NCBI GenBank assembly: GCA_003996215.1 | Contig: QJPP01000032.1 | Location: 533,330-597,329, forward strand | DNA from: Jaltomata sinuosa | Lineage: Eukaryota; Streptophyta; Magnoliopsida; Solanales; Solanaceae | Length of the DNA stretch: 64,000 nucleotides | Direction: 5' to 3' | In this document: in pieces, positions 33,948-46,559 of the stretch | How the letters are laid out: each line of letters opens with the position of its first letter | Numbering within the stretch: position 1 is the stretch's first letter | Notes under the pieces: generated by a model | Seen by the model: only the letters and a program-made list of their open reading frames with translations | Databases searched by the model: none | Told to the model about the DNA's origin: nothing | Position numbers and translations under genes: made by a program

Positions 33948-34648
33948 ATAGTTTAGCTATCAACTATATCAGTTCTTTCTAGTGGACATTTAGACAACCC
34001 AACAAATTGAAGATTATGGTAGATCACTATATTGGATATTCTTTGCAACTTTGTTGCAGAAAATGTTCTCAAGTTCTTGAAGGTTGGATTGCAAATGAAG
34101 CACCTGTGCTATTGCTTCCTTGTGCTTAGGTACAAATTATGCTGGCGGAGGGAGATTCCAGATTTAAATTCTATGGATTCATCCTTTAAGATTCTTAGCA
34201 TTGAACTCATTGTATTTCTAAAAAAAATGGGTTCAAACCTATCATTTGTTGCAATTTTAATAAATTTCTACACCTAATTTTATGTTTTGCGTCTAAAGTA
34301 ATGGGTTCATGGCAGCACAACTGTACAAGATTGCATCCGCCTCTGCAGGCAGGCAGGTATCACAGTTGCAAATTAATCTAACCCAGTAGTCTTTCTGGCA
34401 CTTCAGTTGGACCTAGTATTCCACAAAACAGCTTTTTAATTTGTTAAAACATTTACTATTGCATTAATTTGATGGAACCATGGAAGAGATTTACATCCAG
34501 GGGCTAAAGCCTAAACAGTACGATAGCTACGGGATGAGCCGTCGGGTGATTGGTCTGTCCATTTTGGTAGAGATGGCCGTTTTGTTGATCAAGTAAATAC
34601 GTTACCGGAACCTTTTTCGAAAAAGGTCTAAAGAGTAAGCTACATAAG
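33948..34648. other. 3' UTR and downstream flank of the DUF89 gene
   Basis: A candidate polyadenylation signal AATAAA occurs at 34259-34264, about 310 bp after the stop. No gene is recognised in the rest. Confidence 0.45.
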
Positions 34649-35280
34649 TAGAGCTGTCAATACTGGCTGGCCCAGCCCATCCGGGCTAGCCCCTATGGGC
34701 TCTGAAATTTTACGGGCCAGGCCAGCTGGCCCATCAAGATGATGGACCAGAAAACATCAAGCACAACTCATCACTCTGTGGGCTACGGGCCTTGATGGGC
34801 TAGCTCATTTTTAAAAAAATATTATTTTTATAAATTTTTAATTTAAATTTAATTTTAAAATAATAATAACATAAATATTACCAGACAATATTACATGGTG
34901 TTACTACTTGCTATCAATTCTAAAATTCACAAAAAAATAATCCTAATAATCTGTGAAACTAAATAACTTTTGACATGATATTATTCGAACTAAATAGAGA
35001 TATTTACATATTTTATAAACATAATTAATATTTAAATATTTATGATGATTTAAGTAGGCTTTGAGTTTGGACTCCTTTTGTTATTTTCAGTACTCTGTTT
35101 TATTTTTATTTTTTAATTATTTTTTATTTAGCCCACGGGCCGGGCCAGCTCAACTCATATTGCTCAAACCCTACGAGCTGGGCTAAAAAGCTCTGTTCAT
35201 AAATGGGCTACAAAAATCTTAACCCAACCCTATCAAATTCCGGGCTGGCCCAACGGGCATGACCCATATTGAGGGCTCTA
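34649..35280. mobile_element. Non-autonomous hAT element, 632 bp
   Basis: The ends TAGAGCTGTCAATA and TATTGAGGGCTCTA, with subterminal GGGCTGGCCC-type repeats, are inverted. The 8-bp duplication TACATAAG at 34641-34648 and 35281-35288 is the hAT signature. The interior is AT-rich and has no transposase. Confidence 0.9.
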
Positions 35281-35288
35281 TACATAAG

Positions 35289-35679
35289 TAATATATTGAT
35301 CTTATGCTCAATTGCAACAAGTTGCATTCGAGTGCACGAACAGGTTTATAAGACATTCTTTTCCCTGGCACACGAACGTTCATATGTACCTTAATGTCTC
35401 GATTTAGTTAGGCTTCAAGTTGTCAAGTTGCATTCGAGTGGATAAACAAGCAAAGACATCTTGGTTCCCTAACAAGCAAGACTCACCGCCAAGATCATGG
35501 ATGGATCCTTCCATGTGAAGTCTCGAGTTTGAATTTTGGGAATGAATTTTTTTTTGTTAAGGACCAAGGAGGGCTCCCGCCTTTAATGGGTTTGATTGGG
35601 GAAATTAGAACTAACCGGGTTAGTGGGGCGACTATACTTTGTGTTACCCATACTAATTTGCGAGACACATGAGAATAAT
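35289..35679. other. Spacer between hAT element and solo LTR
   Basis: No coding frame. A GC-richer stretch (GGGCTCCCGCCTTTAATGGG) was seen but not identified. Confidence 0.35.
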
Positions 35680-37777
35680 TGCAACACCCTAAAATTTTTG
35701 AGCTAGAATTTCAATCATTTTTCGCCGGTAATTAGACCTGAACCCGGAAGATTTTATTGTAACTAGGTGTTATGATCAAGTACTATGTGTGGAAAGAGTG
35801 TTGAATGTGAATTAAGGTCATAAAGGACCTCTAGCTCAAAGTTAAGTTGAAAGCCTTTTTGCCGATCTAGTTTTCATGTAAGTTCTAACTAGGGTCAACT
35901 TCAAACAACCATTTCTCCTAGAATATAAAAAGTTAGGTGGCCTATTACCTACCAAATTAAAGGTATTTGAATCTTTTTTTCAACGCCACTGACCGTTTGT
36001 TAATCCGAGTCCGAAGTAAACAATTATGGGCATTTTAGTGAAGCACTGTCAGGCCATGCGGCACACGGATTCCTACCACGCGTTGGACCGTGCGAAGCAT
36101 GGGGGGTCATGCCTTGGGGTGTGCGGCGCACCCACCCACCCCCCCTTTTTCTACCCGATGAAAATATTTTCTTACGTTATTTCGAGGGCTTTTTGGTCCT
36201 TTTCTTACCCGAAGTCATCCTATATTATTTTATAACGGTTTCCCTATGTTTTAATGACCCTAAACTAATTAAAAGTCTCTCCTCTCGTCCTCTCCAAGTC
36301 AAGAAGCAAGAACACTTAGGGTTCAAGGTTCCTATGGTCAAACTCAAGCGTTTCGCAAATTTCTCTCTGTCAAAAGGTATGTTGAACAATCTTCTTTCAA
36401 CTAAATCTACTAGTAAATAATTTTCTAACCATGAAAGTGATTTATACAAGTTTGAATGTGGATTTTGTTGAATGATTTTCGGGAGAAGAACTTACTTGAA
36501 GTTACGAATTCTTTTTACAGAATTCTTCCTTTGTTATTGAATATACTTGAAAATGGAGGATTATTATTTGAAATACGAAACCCTACTTATTTGAAAAGCT
36601 ATGTTGGGGCAGATTTAAAGTTTTGTAGTCATGATCCTTGTGAAATTCGTTCTACCATTTAAAGCTTGGTTTTCGATGGAAGATGAAAGGATTTCTACAT
36701 CCCTCGATTTTGAAAGTATTGTTTATTCATTTATGAAATTGTCAACCTTTGAGGAATATGTTAAATGTGATTTAAATTATTTAAAATGATGGGACAAATG
36801 ATGTATGACCGATGATGGTATAATATGATATGTACGACTTGCAAGTCTTGGTATGACGATACCAATTTATGAATGCCTTAAGAATGTTAAGTGTCCCTAA
36901 TGAACGTTTTGCTTAAATTTTTATGAAATGTTAAAAGACGGGCTTAAGAGAACTAGCTGGTTAACCGAGAGGGTATGAGTCGAACGAGGCTTATTACCTG
37001 AAATTGTGTTCTGCCGACGCGGGTATGAGTTGAACGGGGCTCATCACTGTATGCTTGACTCGCTCAGTTGTATGCAGTATATGATGTGATTATGATCTAA
37101 TGCTTCAATCCTTGCGGCAAACTTGGATTGGGGACTTCGCCGATCGAGTTATGGTCGGACCCACATAACCCGTGGTGAAAATGATGTCGATGATACCATC
37201 TAATTCAGAAGAAATGTTAATAAATGGTTTTCATGAAATGTTTTGAATACTTGCCCCATATTTTACTTTCTATTATGACTTACGTTACGTTACGTTTCTT
37301 ATGACTTGCTTTATAAACTGTTATGTCCCTTCTCCTTGGTTGCATGCCAGTACTCATTGTACTGATCGTCCTCGGACGCTACATCGTTTCATGATGTAGG
37401 TTCCAAGACACTTTCTCATGGTACTGTGCAACATTAGGATTGTTCGGGACAACGTCAGCAAGTGGTGAGCCCTCCATCTTCCGAAAGGTGATTTACATCT
37501 TTATTTTGACTCTGATTTTCAGTTATGGTATTGTTGGGGTCACGTCCCGGCATTGATGTTTCATTCTTATGTTAGAGGCATCGTGGACCTATGTAGATGT
37601 GGTTTTGAATGTTTTGTTCCCAACACTTGGTAAACTCTTAAATTATATTTTTAAATGGTTTTCTCAAATGGGTCTTTCTTCCGCAAATGTTTTATTGAAT
37701 ATGCTCATGATGTTATGCTCGGGCCTTCCTTGTCTAGGACGCTCGTTACGTCCAGGGATTGGTCTTGGAGCGTGACA
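35680..37777 (+). repeat. Solo LTR of a Ty3/gypsy element, 2,098 bp
   Basis: It starts TGCAACACCCTAAAATTTTT and ends GGAGCGTGACA. It is flanked by ATAAT at 35675-35679 and 37778-37782. No internal domain, primer site or second LTR is present, so it is best explained by recombination between the two LTRs of a full element. The interior contains ACGTTACGTTACG and CGGACGCTACATCG motifs of the kind found in long plant gypsy LTRs. Confidence 0.85.
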
Positions 37778-38355
37778 ATAATTCATAATGAATAGGGGAA
37801 AATATGATTCTGATAAATTAATTGTTAATAAATTCTAATTTTCATACTAAGGATGTCTAACTAAGTACATTAATCCTCCTTGCTTTTCAAAAATATATTC
37901 CTTGTAATAGTACTATTCGTTTTTATTTTGGTACCTCTATTAACAAATTACTGCTTCCTTCATCTCAATTTATGTGACACATTTGATTAGACATGGACTT
38001 TAAGAAAAAAATAAAGACTTGTAAAATTTGTGGTCCAAAACAAAGCCTTACATACTTGTATGACCGTAAATCATTTCATCAAGGGTAAAAATAGAATTTT
38101 TCAGTTAAATTTCACTTTTACTCTTAATAAAATAATTTATAACCACACAAATGATCAAAACAAGATTTAGATCATAAATTTTAGGGAAAACTACATAAAT
38201 TGGACTCAATTGTGAAACTATTTATCCAAAATAGATCCAGTCCAATCTATTTAGGCTTAATGGATTAGCGGCCCAAACTATTTACCCACTTGCCCACTTT
38301 CTCCTTTTCTTATTTGCGCATGCCGTCAGCATGACGTCAAGGTCACTATCATGAA

Positions 38356-38542
38356 TTAATCCTCTGTGATACTTCTGTCGGTATATTGATACTCTATCGG
38401 TATCATATAGGATTGAACTTAATCCTCTGTGATAATCCATCGGTATATTGATACCATGTCGGTATTATATAGGACTGAGCTTAATCCTCTATGATACTCT
38501 ATCAGAATATTGATACCATGTCAGTATCATATAGGACTAAGC
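38356..38542. repeat. 62-63-bp tandem repeat, three copies
   Basis: Units starting TTAATCCTCTGTGATA at 38356, 38419 and 38481 each contain TCGGTATATTGATAC and a TATCATATAGGA segment, with a few substitutions between copies. Confidence 0.85.
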
Positions 38543-38839
38543 TCTTTTTTTTAAGAAATAATTAAGACAAAATTATTAAAGTCACAAGCTTATTTATTGA
38601 ACTCTAGATTAGTAGAAAATATATTTTTATAATTTTTTTTCTCTTTTTGCAATATAAAAAAATTGTATCTAAATTATGACTCTTTTTTAACTGTTTTTAA
38701 ATTAAAATATTGAAGAACTGAAACATATCTCAACGATATCATGACAGTATATAGATATACCGTAATGGTATCATGGATGATTGGGTAATTTCATCGAAGG
38801 ACTGAAGCAAATCTCAATGAAACATTGTTCAGTTACTCT

Positions 38840-38963
38840 TTGATACCACCAAAGTATATTATACTTTGATGGTATCAAGGAGGAGGAAGTAGTCCTTCAA
38901 TGAAGACACTACCCAGTTAATCTTTGATACCATCAGAATATATATATTGTGATAGTATCAAAG
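38840..38963. repeat. Two near-perfect palindromes with GATACC/GGTATC arms
   Basis: 38840-38878 folds on itself with arms TTGATACCACCAAAGTATA and TATACTTTGATGGTATCAA. 38922-38963 does so with arms CTTTGATACCATCAGAATA and a degenerate partner ending GTATCAAAG. Both use the same GATACC word as the tandem array upstream. Confidence 0.8.
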
Positions 38964-39304
38964 AGGAAAAAAGGTGGGCGTTGATGTCAGCTCGCGTTTT
39001 TTTTTATTTATTTTTTTACATAAATGTAGTTTTAAAATAAAAATGGATATGAAAGTAATGGGGCATTTGAGAATAAATAATTTTCTTTTTTGGATATAAA
39101 TGTTCTTTTCACATTTTATTTTAAAAGTATTTTTTTTACTATTTCTTAAACTTTGTATCAATTTTTTATTCTCAAAAGTTTGGCCAAAATAGACAAGGGG
39201 AAAAAAAGAAAAGAAGGAGATAAGAAGCTAGTGTGAGGGGAAAAGTAAGTGGTGCACACGGCTGTAGAGGCAAAAAGCAGATCGGTTCCCGACTGAGTGA
39301 CTGT

Positions 39305-42300
39305 ATGGCTGTGTCTGCCCATGTGAGGGTGCGCCCCCAGTACAATACCTTGTTCCATTCATCTTTCAATAAGCATAAACAATTCAAACTTGAGAGTTAT
39401 ACTACTACTATTACTACTACTTCCAAGAGACCAATACCCAGCAGCAGCTTCATCACACACGCCTTGGCACCAAAGACAACTCAGCACTCAGATTTCCAAG
39501 TCCAATCACCTCCGCCTAATTCCCTTAACGGTAAGCACAAAAATACACCATCAATATCAGAAAATCAAAAATTTAGGTCTCTCTCTTGACAAAGTTACGG
39601 ATCAGAATGAGTTGAGTTAATAAATAAACGGGTCAATAATCTCAAAAGCTATTTGGGCTAAAAAAACACGTCATAACTCAAAGCTCCCAATTCTTAGATT
39701 TTATTTTTCTTTATTATATAATACATAACGTATCAAACAAAAAAAATGTCTTTATTTAGATATTTTTGTAAGTTTTTTCATAAGTAAATTTGGGCTACAT
39801 ATTCGTCCAATTCATTTGAAGAAATTTCAAAAATAGCTGCACTTTGAGCCCTAATTATCAATAATAGCAATAGTTTGACTAATTTATCAACTGTAGCAAT
39901 AGTTTAGTGTATCAATTTTGTATCATTGTATCAATTCTCTTTTATCTGTTGTACATGTTCTCTCTGTCATAGCAAACAGATACAGAGCGAATTGATACAC
40001 TGATATAGAGTGAATCCATACAGCTCCAAGCAACAGATACAGAACGAAACTTATAAAATTCAAACTCTCTCTATATATTGTAACTTTTTTTAAAACTTTT
40101 GTCATTTCGGGTAAATACAGGCATATGTTTGCTCTAGCAAGTAATTTTTCTATTTTTTTTATCGGACTGAATTGAGCTGATCAAAATAGTCTGAGCCAGT
40201 AAATGAGGGTCCACCCACAGAAACTTGAACGAGTAGGACTAGTCATATTTTCATGTGCTAATTTTGCTGTAAGTTTCCATTCTTTTTTGCTTGTGTGGAC
40301 TCTGAAAATATCAACTTGAAAGGATGGGCTGAGTTTGCGAAAAATGTGTCCGGCGAATGGGATGGATTTGGAGCAGAATTTAGCAAGCAAGGTGAGCCAA
40401 TTGAATTACCGGAATCTGTAGTCCCTGAAGCTTACAGGGAGTGGGAGGTTAAGGTATTCGATTGGCAAACTCAATGCCCTACTCTTGCTCATCATGATGA
40501 CGACGCCTTCTCTTTCATGTACAAGTTCATTAGGCTCCTTCCTACTGTTGGCTGTGAAGCCGATGCTGCAACTAGGCATAGTATTGACGAGAGGAATATC
40601 TCTGATGCCAATGTTTCCGCCTTTGCGTATCAATCCACTGGATGTTATGTGGCCGCCTGGTCCAATAATAGTAATAGTGGAAATAACAACACTGATCCCT
40701 CTTTGTCATGGGAGTTGGAGCATTGTTTGATTGATCCTCGGGATAAGGAGTCGAGGGTGCGGATTGTTCAGGTTAGAGGTCTTCTCAAATGGTCACTCAA
40801 CTAATAGTTATTATTTCAGAAGGTCACTTTTTTGTTGAAGAAAGTTGGTATCAGGAAGAATGGTGACTTTCTGAGATAATAACTATTAGTTGAGTCAATC
40901 CTTAATTGATTTAACCCGTTTTTACCTGCCGAAATTTAATTCAATTATCCCACTTGTCACCTCTGATTCAGGTCGTGCGCCTTAAAGATTCTAAGTTGGT
41001 ATTGCAAAATGTTAAGGTGTTTTGTGAGCATTGGTATGGTCCATTTCGAAATGGGGATCAGCTTGGTGGGTGTGCTATTCAAGATTCTGCATTTGCTTCT
41101 ACCCAGGCCTTGTACCCTGCACAGGTCATTGGTGTTTGGGAGGGTAAGCATGCCATCTCCAGCTTCGGCAATGCTCCAGAAGTAAGCACTAAATAAACCC
41201 TCTCAATCTCCTATTCCTTGAATTGTGCGACATCACGCTAAAAGTAAACACATTAGAATACTATTTGCTATTTGGGTAGCAGTGAGATTTGAATGCAGGA
41301 CCTCTTGCCTGCTCTAATGCCATGTTAAACTGTGTGATCATCTCATCCAAAAAGTTATGTGGTTAAAGAGCACTCGTTCTTAATTAACTTAATTATATTA
41401 TGTCTCTATACTATCATCCTGATATTATCAAGTTGAAGCATGCTCTCTATTTGTTACTTGCAAGACTTGACTAACATTACATAACACATAGTCCGGAGTA
41501 CTGAATATCCCGTGCCACAAAATGATCTAATCATTGTAATTGTAGAATTTTCCCTTTTTTCCTTGTTTCTGGTGCTGCATCAACAACTTCATTTGACAGA
41601 AGAATTATATATTTTCACATTTAAGTGCCTTGACTGCAAGTTTAGGAGTGTTTTCAGAATTGTCCTTTGAGAATTTTACCATACATTTAGCCATTTGCTT
41701 GACTTCCTATCCAGAAGCTGACAACCATAATCTCATATGTTAAAATGCATCCAAAGATAACCTGGGATTGGTGAAGCTTCGAACATAGAAACCAGAAGCT
41801 TCACCTCATTTCTGTGAACCTAAATCAACAAAGAAAGTGTTAAAAGTTCTTTTAATTGCTCATTTGTCACTTTTTGCTACCTTGTTTTAGTTTAGGAAGA
41901 AATCTAATTGACTGCGAATTGGATTTCTACCAAACCAAAGCCAAATGTCTCGTAAAGCAAAAGTGATTTACTAACAGTGAATGTGAAAATAAGTAAGTAG
42001 TGTGTGTTGGTGTCCAGATCATTTCAACACACTTGGCAGAAGGTATCTTCAATATTGGTTTTTGCTTACCTTTCTATACATTTGGGAGCGCACATGGAAA
42101 ATTCTCCGAGAGCTGAAACTCTTTGTTATATTTGCACTTGTACCAATGCCTCATTTAAAAAAAACTCTTGAGTGACAGGGAGTAGTCCTGTAATCCTTCT
42201 CTGTTGCCTGCAGTGAAAAATAAGCTGACCTGAAGGCCATTATTCTTCTATTGTATGCACTAAGTTGATCAACTTTTATTATTCAGGTACAATATGGCAA

Positions 42301-43318
42301 AAAATGCTGCAATACCAATTGTTCTTCTTGAGTGATCAAAATCATAAAACTATGACACCATTTACTTCTGTACCTGAGCTATGGTATCTAAAAGGCTAGC
42401 ATAGACAGAAACAATTGTCAACTTTAGTGGCTGTTACTCTTGCCAATTAAGGATGATAATGGGACCTTATAAGGGTTCCTTAATATTTCAGTGAAGTTTC
42501 CATTTTAATCATGTTAGATGTTTCTTGCTCAGGCAATAAACCTTCACACACTGATCAACAAGAATTCAAACTGTTGACTTGATGGCAGAGTAGTTAAAAC
42601 TAAAGATTAACAAATAGAACAGTGCACCAAACGCCATCTTATTGACTTCACTTTTCAGCTTGTCTGTTATCAAATTGTAGTTTTTTATGCTTGCAATCTA
42701 TACTGAAATTAGACTTGCTATCTAGGGAATTAGTAATCTTGGAAAAATGACTTGCAATGTCTCTGGTTAAATCAGAGATAAAGGAATTTTTAGCATGTTA
42801 GCATGTCAGTATAAGAAGGAATAAGTAATGGGGGGTTCTGAATTACACTGCCAGAAAGTTATTCAAGAGCTTGTCGATGGCAGCACCAGGAAGACAGTAA
42901 GAAATGAAGTAGATCTTGTTTTGCTCCCAAGGCAACTCTGGTCTTGTTTAAAAGACATTGCAGGTGGCGGAACTTGCTGTGAAGTTGGGTGGCTGTTAGA
43001 AAAAGGACGTGCCATGACATCAAAATGCATATTTTCTGACAATGGGAAGTTAAAGGCAAGTAGTTTTCTTATCATTTCTCTCAAAAGGAAACTTTTTTGT
43101 TATTTGTTCTCAGCTTTTGCTGCTTCCATATCATTGATATACTTTCTTATTCTCCGAGTCAAGTCAAAATCAGACAAACAAATTGAAACGAAAAGGGTAT
43201 CAACTACCCAATTTTTAAATGGATCACAATTTCCAAGCACCTGCTTGTTGTGACACTCTGCTTGATTATTCTTCAGGAAATTGCTATAGCATGTGAAAGT
43301 GCAGCATCAGCACAATAG
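39305..43318 (+). CDS. Unknown, probably plastid-targeted protein, DUF3598/calycin-like (5 exons)
   Basis: Exons: 39305-39530, 40323-40771, 40972-41181, 42855-43055, 43277-43318, giving 375 aa. The first 75 residues are Ser/Thr-rich, basic and acid-poor, which is typical of a chloroplast transit peptide. The mature part starts WAEFAKNVSGEWDGFGAEFS and later has EVGWLLEKGRAMTSKCIF. The Trp/Gly spacing recalls DUF3598-type lipocalin-fold proteins of cyanobacteria and plants, but this is a weak recognition. No catalytic motif is seen. The last intron has a GC donor (AAAG|GCAAGT). The starts of exon 2 (after TTGAAAG) and exon 4 (after GCCAG) were chosen because they keep frame, and need transcript support. 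Gene 3 runs towards the CDPK gene, so the two are convergent. Confidence 0.75.
40795..40895. mobile_element. Small foldback MITE filling half of an intron
   Basis: Inverted arms ACTCAACTAATAGTTATTAT and ATAATAACTATTAGTTGAGT (each arm about 33 bp in full) surround a 35-bp loop. It makes up about half of the 200-bp intron 40772-40971. Confidence 0.8.
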
Positions 43319-46300
43319 GACACAGTTACCCACAACATTGGTACAGCCAAGCCATATGGCCAGAGCAGTAGGAAGACAACTGTTCAATTTCCCTTTCCAG
43401 AATTAAATTAATGGAGGGGAAGTATATCATTGTATGTTCAACATGGTTTTTATAACTCATAAGTGGCAACCATTCTCTGTATAATATTGCGATGTACACT
43501 ATGTATATAATAGCCTCAATATGGTAGTAGCGCCTCGGCGCACACTAACACATGCAACCCACACGTAATAAGCATATTACCAAGATTGACCTTTAAAGTT
43601 ACTCTCGTTGTTATGAAGGTTCCTTTAGCTAACTTCTTTGGCCTTGGCTTACTAGAGGTTGGACTTAACTTACCAACTAAATATGAATCGGGATTTGAGT
43701 CTGAGATAAATGATATTGGTTGATATAAGCTTAAGTGGAGTGAGACACGATCAGTGAGGATTCATATAACCAATAACCATTCTCTGCTAATTCTTGTACC
43801 AAATGATTGATATGCCTGCTCTGAACAAAATAAAAATTTCTCCAATAAAGAAAAACATATGTATTTACTATAAACAAGCATCAAAATAAATAACACAAAT
43901 TACACAAGTAAAAGGGGGGAAATCATTCACGGAATAAGACATCATAAGATAACCAATCTAATTTAACAATTTGAAACAAGAACGAAGCCTCGACTAAAGA
44001 ACGCAACTAATTTGAACACATTAGTTGGAACATTTTCAACACTAAGGACTATATATAAAGTTCACAACAATTCCTGGAAACATATAGCAGTCCAACAGGG
44101 TCTCTCATTCATCCTCTTTTACGCAAACTCGAAGGTACTGGATGTGTTACTGTCAGAATTAGGTAGGAGACACCATGTTATCATGAAAGTCTATTGCCCT
44201 GGCCTCTTTTCTGTACAACCTACAAATTAAGTGCCAAAATTAGAATCTTCTTTTGCAGAATACATGATCAACGCCAATTGCCATTTTATTTGCAATGCAG
44301 CATATTCTACAAGACTCAATCAAGTCCAAATATCCATACAAACATCTTTTTCAAAATCTCCTCAAATATCTAAGAGAACAAGGGTTGTCCGCGGTAGAAC
44401 CCAAACTAGTACATGACTTGATATTCATTACTTCTTTCAGGAGAAGATAAGAAAGTTAAGATTATGTAATTTTCACAAAGGAGGAGATAATTGTTCATCG
44501 CTTCTTGTAAAGAGAAATTAGCAAATGGACTTGGATCTCAACAATTCAATTAGGACGCAAAGAAATGTAGGAAACTTTGCACTCATTGAAACTTGTAAAC
44601 CTATCAATCTCATTAATCTTTCAATCTTTTTTTGGAAACTGGCTAAGAAAATATTCAAGATGTCTTTATCAAAGAAAATATTCAAATGCATGATAAAAGG
44701 TGCAATCTAAGAAAGAACTGAACGTACATCTCAAAACACCAATTTGCTGCATCCACTTAAAAGCAAAGCATGAATTTCTAATGAATTCTTCATAAAACTA
44801 CTTCCCAAGTTTCTTCCCCTCTTAGCTCGACTTAACCCCACGCTCCCCCTCTGTCTGGACTCAAAACCAAAAAGTATGATTGCTCCTTTGCATCATGGCC
44901 CTTTTCTTTCCAACTATATGATCAGACTATTTTCCTTTTTGTTCCAATGAAGCCATCAAAGGACCTTCACAATTACATCAAAATCAATTTACAACATGCT
45001 ACTAATGCATACCATCATACATTTTGATAGCATATTCACGAGCGGATCTTCAAGATCAAACATAACTGTTCACCAAACCACCAAGTTTTGTGATGCCTTC
45101 CCTAATATAAACTCTGTAGAAACCTTGAGCCACCTGGGTGTCTCTCATATTCTCACTTATACCTCATGGATGCTCCACCAAGCATGTTAAGTTGCAAATC
45201 TGGATGATGCCGGACAACATTTCTCAAATAATCATCTACTGAGAGAAAAACCAATAGATTTTTCTTTTTTTGATAAGAGGGTGAATATAGCAGATCTATA
45301 TAGAGAATCCATATAGCCTACCCCAACTAGTTTAAGATTGAGCTATAGTTGATTGATTGAAAAGTACTCACTCTTCTTTCACTCTCTTGAAATTGGATTT
45401 ACTGTTCTTTTCCACATCAACTGAAGCCGCCTACAAGACTGAGCTAGTCCCAAAATGCCGTTAAGCTCCTGATAAAGCATAACATATTTGGGGTAGTCTT
45501 GCCTAGGTTGAAAGAAAGTAAGCCAATCTCAGGCCTCAAGTCCCCTCCTCACTGTATCTTCCTTTAATTCATGCATTGTCATATTGCATGATGCTTGATC
45601 TGAACCGTGTCATCTTGTTCTCCGCCCTCAAAAAGAACATCATGAGCTAGATACAGCTATGTACACACTCCCCTCTAGCTGATTTCCCACCCACTTCCCA
45701 AACCCCTTCCTCTCCCTGTCCAATTATGAGCTCCACATTGTTATCGTTTCAAGTCAACTAAACAAAACCATAGCTCTAACAATACTGATCAGCATCATGG
45801 TCACTTCAATCGAATATCCAAATTGAGATACTGAAAACATTATAATCTCGTAATTAGGAAGCCCACCAGATTAAAACATACACCTCACTGAACTTCAAAG
45901 GTTCAATCAAATTTTCTTGGTGACTTCTACTACAATATAGTTAATAACAGAACAAGATAGTTGGCAAACCTTGGCCCTAGTAACTCCAATATCAGACCTT
46001 GATGTTGCGACTCAAAGGAGGTGCAAGGCTGACAGAAGTAACAAAACAACCACAAAATGCACCACTACCAATTGAAAAACAAGGTCAAGTCATTTATGCA
46101 CTTGTCAAGGGACTTTGTGATCAAATGCCACTAGACAGAATTTCTCAATATGAGAGCCATTACAAATAGTGTAAAACCAGCCCCTCTTGTACATTGCTAA
46201 TCAATTGTCAATAAGAAACTCTCACTAATGCTTCTTCTTCCTTCTTCCAGGTCTCAACCCCAAAAATCAACCCAATCATTTTACAATTTTATGTAGCACA

Positions 46301-46559
46301 GCACAAGTGAGTGTATGACCATAGAGCTTAAAAGGAAAAAGTCTTAAAAGACTCAAGTCCAAAAGTTAAAGAACTCTAATGTAAAATGGATACATGCCTT
46401 TCTTCAATTTTCAGTAGAAAAGAACATTTTAAGATTTTTCATAAGTACACCAAACACAAGGCAAACAGTAAAAATGATGCACTTGCATAAAAAGGGTTAC
46501 TTTGAAAAAAGAAAAAAAGAGGGCGGGAATGTACCTACTAGAGATGTCTGTCTGAGAAG
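43319..46559. other. Intergenic region between two convergent genes
   Basis: It holds the 3' UTRs of both neighbours. No coding homology was recognised in any frame. A SINE/LINE-like tail (CCCCAACTAGTTTAAGATTGAG) occurs at about 45320-45350. Confidence 0.45.

Larger units (their letters stand above)
37783..39304. other. Upstream region of the unknown plastid gene, repeat-rich
   Basis: From 37958 the sequence matches one arm of a Stowaway-like repeat (CTTCATCTCAATTTATGTGA) with no clear second arm. It is followed by the GATACC repeat cluster and an AT-rich stretch to about 39180. The leader of the downstream gene probably begins after 39190. Confidence 0.45.

Noticed and set aside
39158..39387. 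Frames opposite the first exon of the unknown gene
   Set aside because: They are antisense shadows of the leader and transit-peptide exon.
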